Origin: JAVBNJ01 sp031551625
GTDB taxonomy: Bacteria; Bacteroidota; Bacteroidia; Bacteroidales; UBA932
DNA length: 8,588 bases
Reading direction: 5' to 3'
Assembly (NCBI GenBank): GCA_031551625.1
Contig: JAVBNJ010000139.1
Location: 1 to 8,588 of the forward strand
The notes below the pieces were generated by a model. The model made no database searches. It saw nothing but the letters and a program-made list of their open reading frames with translations, and had not been told where the DNA came from. The translations under genes were made by a program, and so were the position numbers. Positions 6,293-8,588 of the stretch are shown piece by piece (within the stretch, counting starts at the first letter, position 1; every line of letters begins with the position of its first letter).

Positions 6293-6314
6293 TCAACAAA
6301 ACTTAAACAGGCTC
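6293..6314 (-). repeat. Right terminal inverted repeat of the IS
   Basis: Read on the minus strand from 6314 it starts GAGCCTGTTTAA, identical to the left end for 12 bases and matching at 19 of 22 positions overall. The mismatches are at positions 13, 18 and 21 of the repeat. Confidence 0.92.
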
Positions 6315-6317
6315 TTA
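6315..6317. repeat. Right copy of 3-bp target-site duplication (TTA)
   Basis: This matches TTA at 5459-5461 across the element. The next base, A6318, would have completed the original TAA stop codon of dapH. Confidence 0.85.
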
Positions 6318-6346
6318 ATAATTTGTTAAAGATTCATACACGCTGT

Positions 6347-6377
6347 ATTGTTTTTCTAAAAATAATGTGTATTTTTG
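6347..6377 (+). promoter_or_regulatory. Bacteroidota-type promoter for the fold-III decarboxylase gene
   Basis: ATTG at 6347-6350 and TATTTTTG at 6370-6377 match the -33 and TAnnTTTG -7 elements with a 19-base spacer, the typical distance. Transcription would start near 6384, giving a leader of about 64 bases that contains the hairpin described below. The promoter is in host DNA to the right of the IS, so the insertion leaves it intact. Confidence 0.65.
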
Positions 6378-6381
6378 TACG

Positions 6382-6419
6382 AAATTTTAAAATGTAATCG
6401 ACTTACATTCGTGAAATTT
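6382..6419 (+). promoter_or_regulatory. Potential 5' leader hairpin upstream of the decarboxylase
   Basis: AATGTAA at 6391-6397 and TTACATT at 6403-6409 form a perfect 7-bp stem around a 5-base loop (TCGAC). AAATTT at 6382-6387 can pair with AAATTT at 6414-6419 as an outer stem across a small internal loop. The structure would sit at the very 5' end of the predicted transcript and ends 28 bases before the ATG. It may be an mRNA stability or regulatory hairpin, or a dyad bound by a repressor just downstream of the promoter. No known riboswitch class is recognised. Confidence 0.45.
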
Positions 6420-6447
6420 TTATAAAGTAACTTTATTACTTCTTGAG

Positions 6448-7845
6448 ATGAAAAATAAATATATTGATTTAGTTGAACAAAGTTTTGAATTTCCGCAAGA
6501 CGAGTTTAAAGTGGTCGACAATGATTTATACTTCAACGATGTGCCGTTAATGGAGGTTATTGAACAGTATGGAACACCTTTAAAAATAAGTTACCTGCCT
6601 AAAATTAGTAAGCAGATACAACGTGCCAAACGCATGTTCAATGTGGCCATGGCCAAAGTCGATTACCAGGGCGATTACAACTATTGCTACTGTACTAAGA
6701 GTTCACACTTCTTATTTGTACTCGAAGAAGCATTGCGTAATGATATTCATCTCGAAACCTCGTCGGCCTTTGACATCAACCTGATTGAAGCGTTGCACGA
6801 ACAAGGATTGGTTGATAAAGACCGCTATATTGTATGTAACGGGTTTAAAAAAGAACTGTATGTTGAAAACATTGCCGGCCTCATAAATAGCGGCTGGAAG
6901 AACACCATTCCCGTACTCGACAACATGGATGAATTTGATATGCTGAGTAAGCATGTTACCGAAAAATGCCACCTCGGTATTCGCATTGCAGCTGAAGAAG
7001 AACCTAAGTTCGACTTTTATACGTCGCGTTTAGGCATCCGTTATAGTGATATTATACCTTTTTATAAAGAAAAAATTGCAAAGAATAAGCGATTCTCATT
7101 AAAGATGCTTCACTTCTTTATAAATACCGGTATTCGCGATAATTCGTATTACTGGAACGAATTGGCCAAGTGCGTTAGCGTATATTGCCAGCTAAAGAAA
7201 ATATGCCCGGAGCTCGATTCTTTGAACATTGGCGGTGGTTTCCCGATTAAAAATTCTATGAATTTTACCTACGATTATGAATACATGGCAGAGGAAGTAG
7301 TGGCACAGATTAAAAGTATTTGTACACAAAACGACGTCCCCGAACCGAATATATTCAGCGAATTCGGCAGCTTTACAGTGGGTGAAAGTGGGGCTATAAT
7401 ATACCAGATTCTTGGACAGAAGCAACAAAACGACCGCGAACGCTGGTATATGATCGACAGCTCATTTATGACTACACTGCCCGATACATGGGCTATCAAG
7501 CAACGTTTTATCCTGTTGCCTGTGAATAATTGGAACCGCGAATACCACCGTGTAATTCTGGGCGGCCTTACGTGCGACAGCCAGGATTATTACAATGCCG
7601 AAGCGCATGCCAATGCTGTGTTCTTGCCACAACTGGAGGCTAACGACGAAACACCGCAGTACATCGGTTTCTTCCACACCGGTGCCTATCAGGATTCGAT
7701 TGGCGGCTATGGCGGCTTGCAACACTGTTTGCAGCCCGGCCCCAAGCACATTATCATCGACCGCGACGAGAACGGCGAGTATACCACTAAACTTTTCAGC
7801 AAGGAGCAAACCTATAAATCCATGTTGAAAATACTGGGCTATTAG
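6448..7845 (+). CDS. Fold-type III PLP-dependent decarboxylase, probably arginine decarboxylase-like
   Basis: The 465-residue product belongs to the alanine racemase-fold decarboxylases (ornithine/arginine/diaminopimelate group). Visible landmarks are YNYCYCTKSSH (78-88) with Lys84 as the probable PLP Schiff-base lysine, ETSSAFDI (103-110), NIGGGFP with the PLP-phosphate glycines 262-264, SEFGSF with Glu305, and GGLTCDSQDYY with Cys376 and Asp377, the C-D pair that shapes the active site across the dimer interface. HTGAYQDS (410-417) follows near the C-terminus. It is longer than typical LysA or NspC (about 380-420) and much shorter than SpeA-type biosynthetic arginine decarboxylase (about 630). 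I recall proteins of this length and style in Bacteroidota annotated as arginine decarboxylase, which would make agmatine for polyamine synthesis. Diaminopimelate or carboxynorspermidine decarboxylation cannot be excluded. It has its own promoter and a structured leader. Confidence 0.82.
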   Translation: MKNKYIDLVEQSFEFPQDEFKVVDNDLYFNDVPLMEVIEQYGTPLKISYLPKISKQIQRAKRMFNVAMAKVDYQGDYNYCYCTKSSHFLFVLEEALRNDIHLETSSAFDINLIEALHEQGLVDKDRYIVCNGFKKELYVENIAGLINSGWKNTIPVLDNMDEFDMLSKHVTEKCHLGIRIAAEEEPKFDFYTSRLGIRYSDIIPFYKEKIAKNKRFSLKMLHFFINTGIRDNSYYWNELAKCVSVYCQLKKICPELDSLNIGGGFPIKNSMNFTYDYEYMAEEVVAQIKSICTQNDVPEPNIFSEFGSFTVGESGAIIYQILGQKQQNDRERWYMIDSSFMTTLPDTWAIKQRFILLPVNNWNREYHRVILGGLTCDSQDYYNAEAHANAVFLPQLEANDETPQYIGFFHTGAYQDSIGGYGGLQHCLQPGPKHIIIDRDENGEYTTKLFSKEQTYKSMLKILGY

Positions 7846-7866
7846 CGGCGCACTGTTTTTTTTGCG

Positions 7867-7874
7867 TATCTTTG
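7867..7874 (+). promoter_or_regulatory. Candidate -7 box for murF
   Basis: TATCTTTG matches TAnnTTTG and lies 14 bases before the murF ATG, implying a very short leader of under 10 bases. No good TTTG -33 element stands 19-21 bases upstream; that stretch is the end of the decarboxylase gene and GC-rich. Its last four bases overlap a 10-bp perfect palindrome, TTTGCGCAAA (7871-7880). Confidence 0.45.
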
Positions 7875-7888
7875 CGCAAATAAATAGT

Positions 7889-8588
7889 ATGCAAACATAC
7901 CGGTTTCATATTTCAGAGATAGCAACGTGTATACAGGCGCAGTTGGTATCAACGCGCACCGATGATGCAGGAATTGCTGCTTTGCTTACCGACAGCCGAA
8001 ACTTGGCAGCTACCGGTGGGTGCTTATTCTTTGCTTTGGTAAGCGCGCGCAATGACGGGCATCGTTACGTCGAAGACTTGTATCGCCGAGGCGTTCGCCA
8101 CTTTGTGGTGCAACACATTCCCGAGAATTTGAAGAATGCTCCCGAAACTAATTTTTTAGTTGTCGATAATACGCTTGATGCATTGCAGCAATTAGTCGCT
8201 TGCTATCGCAGCCGCTTTACGATTCCGGTGGTGGGTATTACCGGTAGCAACGGCAAAACTATTGTGAAAGAATGGCTCGCCTACCTGATGGCTGAAGACA
8301 GGCAAGTGGTGAGCAGTCCTAAAAGTTACAATAGCCAAATCGGTGTGCCGCTTTCGGTATGGGAACTGCAACCCCGCCACGAGGTAGCCGTGTTCGAAGC
8401 CGGTATCTCGCAACCCGGCGAAATGGAACGGTTGGAAAAGATTATCAAACCAACCATTGGTATATTTACTACTATAGGTACGGCGCACGATGAACATTTT
8501 GCGAACCGCCAACAAAAAATCGAAGAAAAGTTAAAACTCTTTGCTGGCGTTGATACGCTTGTTTATTCGACTGACTCTCCGGAACTGA
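7889..8588 (+). CDS. murF: UDP-N-acetylmuramoyl-tripeptide--D-alanyl-D-alanine ligase, N-terminal part (probably MurF-alanine racemase fusion; cut by window edge)
   Basis: MurF adds D-Ala-D-Ala to UDP-MurNAc-tripeptide, the last cytoplasmic step in making the peptidoglycan monomer. The frame opens at the ATG at 7889 (MQTYRFHISEIA) and stays open for 233 codons to the window end. The Mur-ligase N-terminal domain has LLTDSRNL and CLFFALVSARNDGHRYVEDL. The central ATP-binding domain has the P-loop GITGSNGKT (116-124), NSQIGVPLSVW (148-158), FEAGIS with Glu170, and TIGTAHDEHF with His200, the conserved Mur-ligase positions. In Bacteroidota the MurF carrying this style of N-terminus is usually fused to a C-terminal alanine racemase (Alr) domain of about 370 residues, giving about 820 in total. 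That half lies beyond base 8588, so the fusion is inferred. The gene starts 43 bases after the decarboxylase stop. Confidence 0.9.
   Translation, partial: MQTYRFHISEIATCIQAQLVSTRTDDAGIAALLTDSRNLAATGGCLFFALVSARNDGHRYVEDLYRRGVRHFVVQHIPENLKNAPETNFLVVDNTLDALQQLVACYRSRFTIPVVGITGSNGKTIVKEWLAYLMAEDRQVVSSPKSYNSQIGVPLSVWELQPRHEVAVFEAGISQPGEMERLEKIIKPTIGIFTTIGTAHDEHFANRQQKIEEKLKLFAGVDTLVYSTDSPEL

Larger units (their letters stand above)
5462..6314 (-). mobile_element. Complete IS5-family insertion sequence, 853 bp, IS1031-like ends
   Basis: The element is bounded by terminal inverted repeats starting GAGCCTGTTTAA and flanked by a 3-bp direct duplication TTA (5459-5461 and 6315-6317). It holds one transposase gene on the minus strand that fills nearly the whole length. 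The GAG tip, the TNA-type 3-bp duplication, the size of about 850 bp and the single undisturbed transposase frame fit the IS1031 subgroup of the IS5 family. Both ends and the transposase catalytic residues are intact, so the element may be active. It sits between dapH and the decarboxylase gene in the opposite orientation and does not remove the decarboxylase promoter, which lies in host DNA to its right. Confidence 0.93.

Noticed and set aside
7846..7888. Possible terminator between the decarboxylase and murF (run of T at 7855-7863)
   Set aside because: No stable stem precedes the T-run; the palindrome TTTGCGCAAA lies after it and overlaps the murF -7 box.
1..8588. CRISPR array, tRNA, rRNA, phage or multi-gene defence system
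   Set aside because: No regularly spaced repeats, no tRNA-like cloverleaf and no rRNA-like stretch were seen; apart from the small gene pair and the IS, all genes are recognised housekeeping or metabolic genes.

Overview
This is a stretch of chromosome from a member of the Bacteroidota, most likely the order Bacteroidales. Three things point there. Several genes are preceded by the TAnnTTTG -7 box typical of this phylum (TATTTTTG at 6370-6377, TATCTTTG at 7867-7874, TAACTTTG at 848-855). Starts follow A-rich leaders with no clear Shine-Dalgarno motif. The gene cut by the right edge has the N-terminal sequence style of the MurF half of the MurF-alanine racemase fusion known from this phylum. 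I cannot name the genus.

Layout. At the left edge, on the minus strand, is tsaD (tRNA t6A37 modification), which loses its C-terminus at base 1. It diverges from ridA (imine/enamine deaminase). On the plus strand ridA is followed by the bifunctional histidine-degradation gene ftcD, a small AT-richer gene pair that looks like a toxin-antitoxin cassette (3071-3582, ATGA overlap), holA (DNA polymerase III delta), and dapH (tetrahydrodipicolinate N-acetyltransferase of lysine/peptidoglycan synthesis). An intact IS5-family element (5462-6314, minus-strand transposase) comes next. It is followed by a 465-residue fold-III PLP decarboxylase with its own promoter and finally the first 233 codons of murF, which runs off the right edge.

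How the genes relate. Most are housekeeping genes (tRNA modification, replication, cell wall) or amino-acid metabolism genes (ridA, ftcD, dapH, the decarboxylase), with no single pathway in the window. dapH and murF both feed peptidoglycan synthesis but are separated by the IS and the decarboxylase. The accessory DNA consists of the small gene pair and the IS.

The best observation is the IS junction. The element inserted inside the dapH stop codon, duplicated TTA, and its first base (G) rebuilt a stop (TAA became TAG), so the DapH protein is unchanged. I found no CRISPR array, tRNA or rRNA gene, phage module or convincing multi-gene defence system. The strongest candidate for something little described is the small 3071-3582 gene pair.
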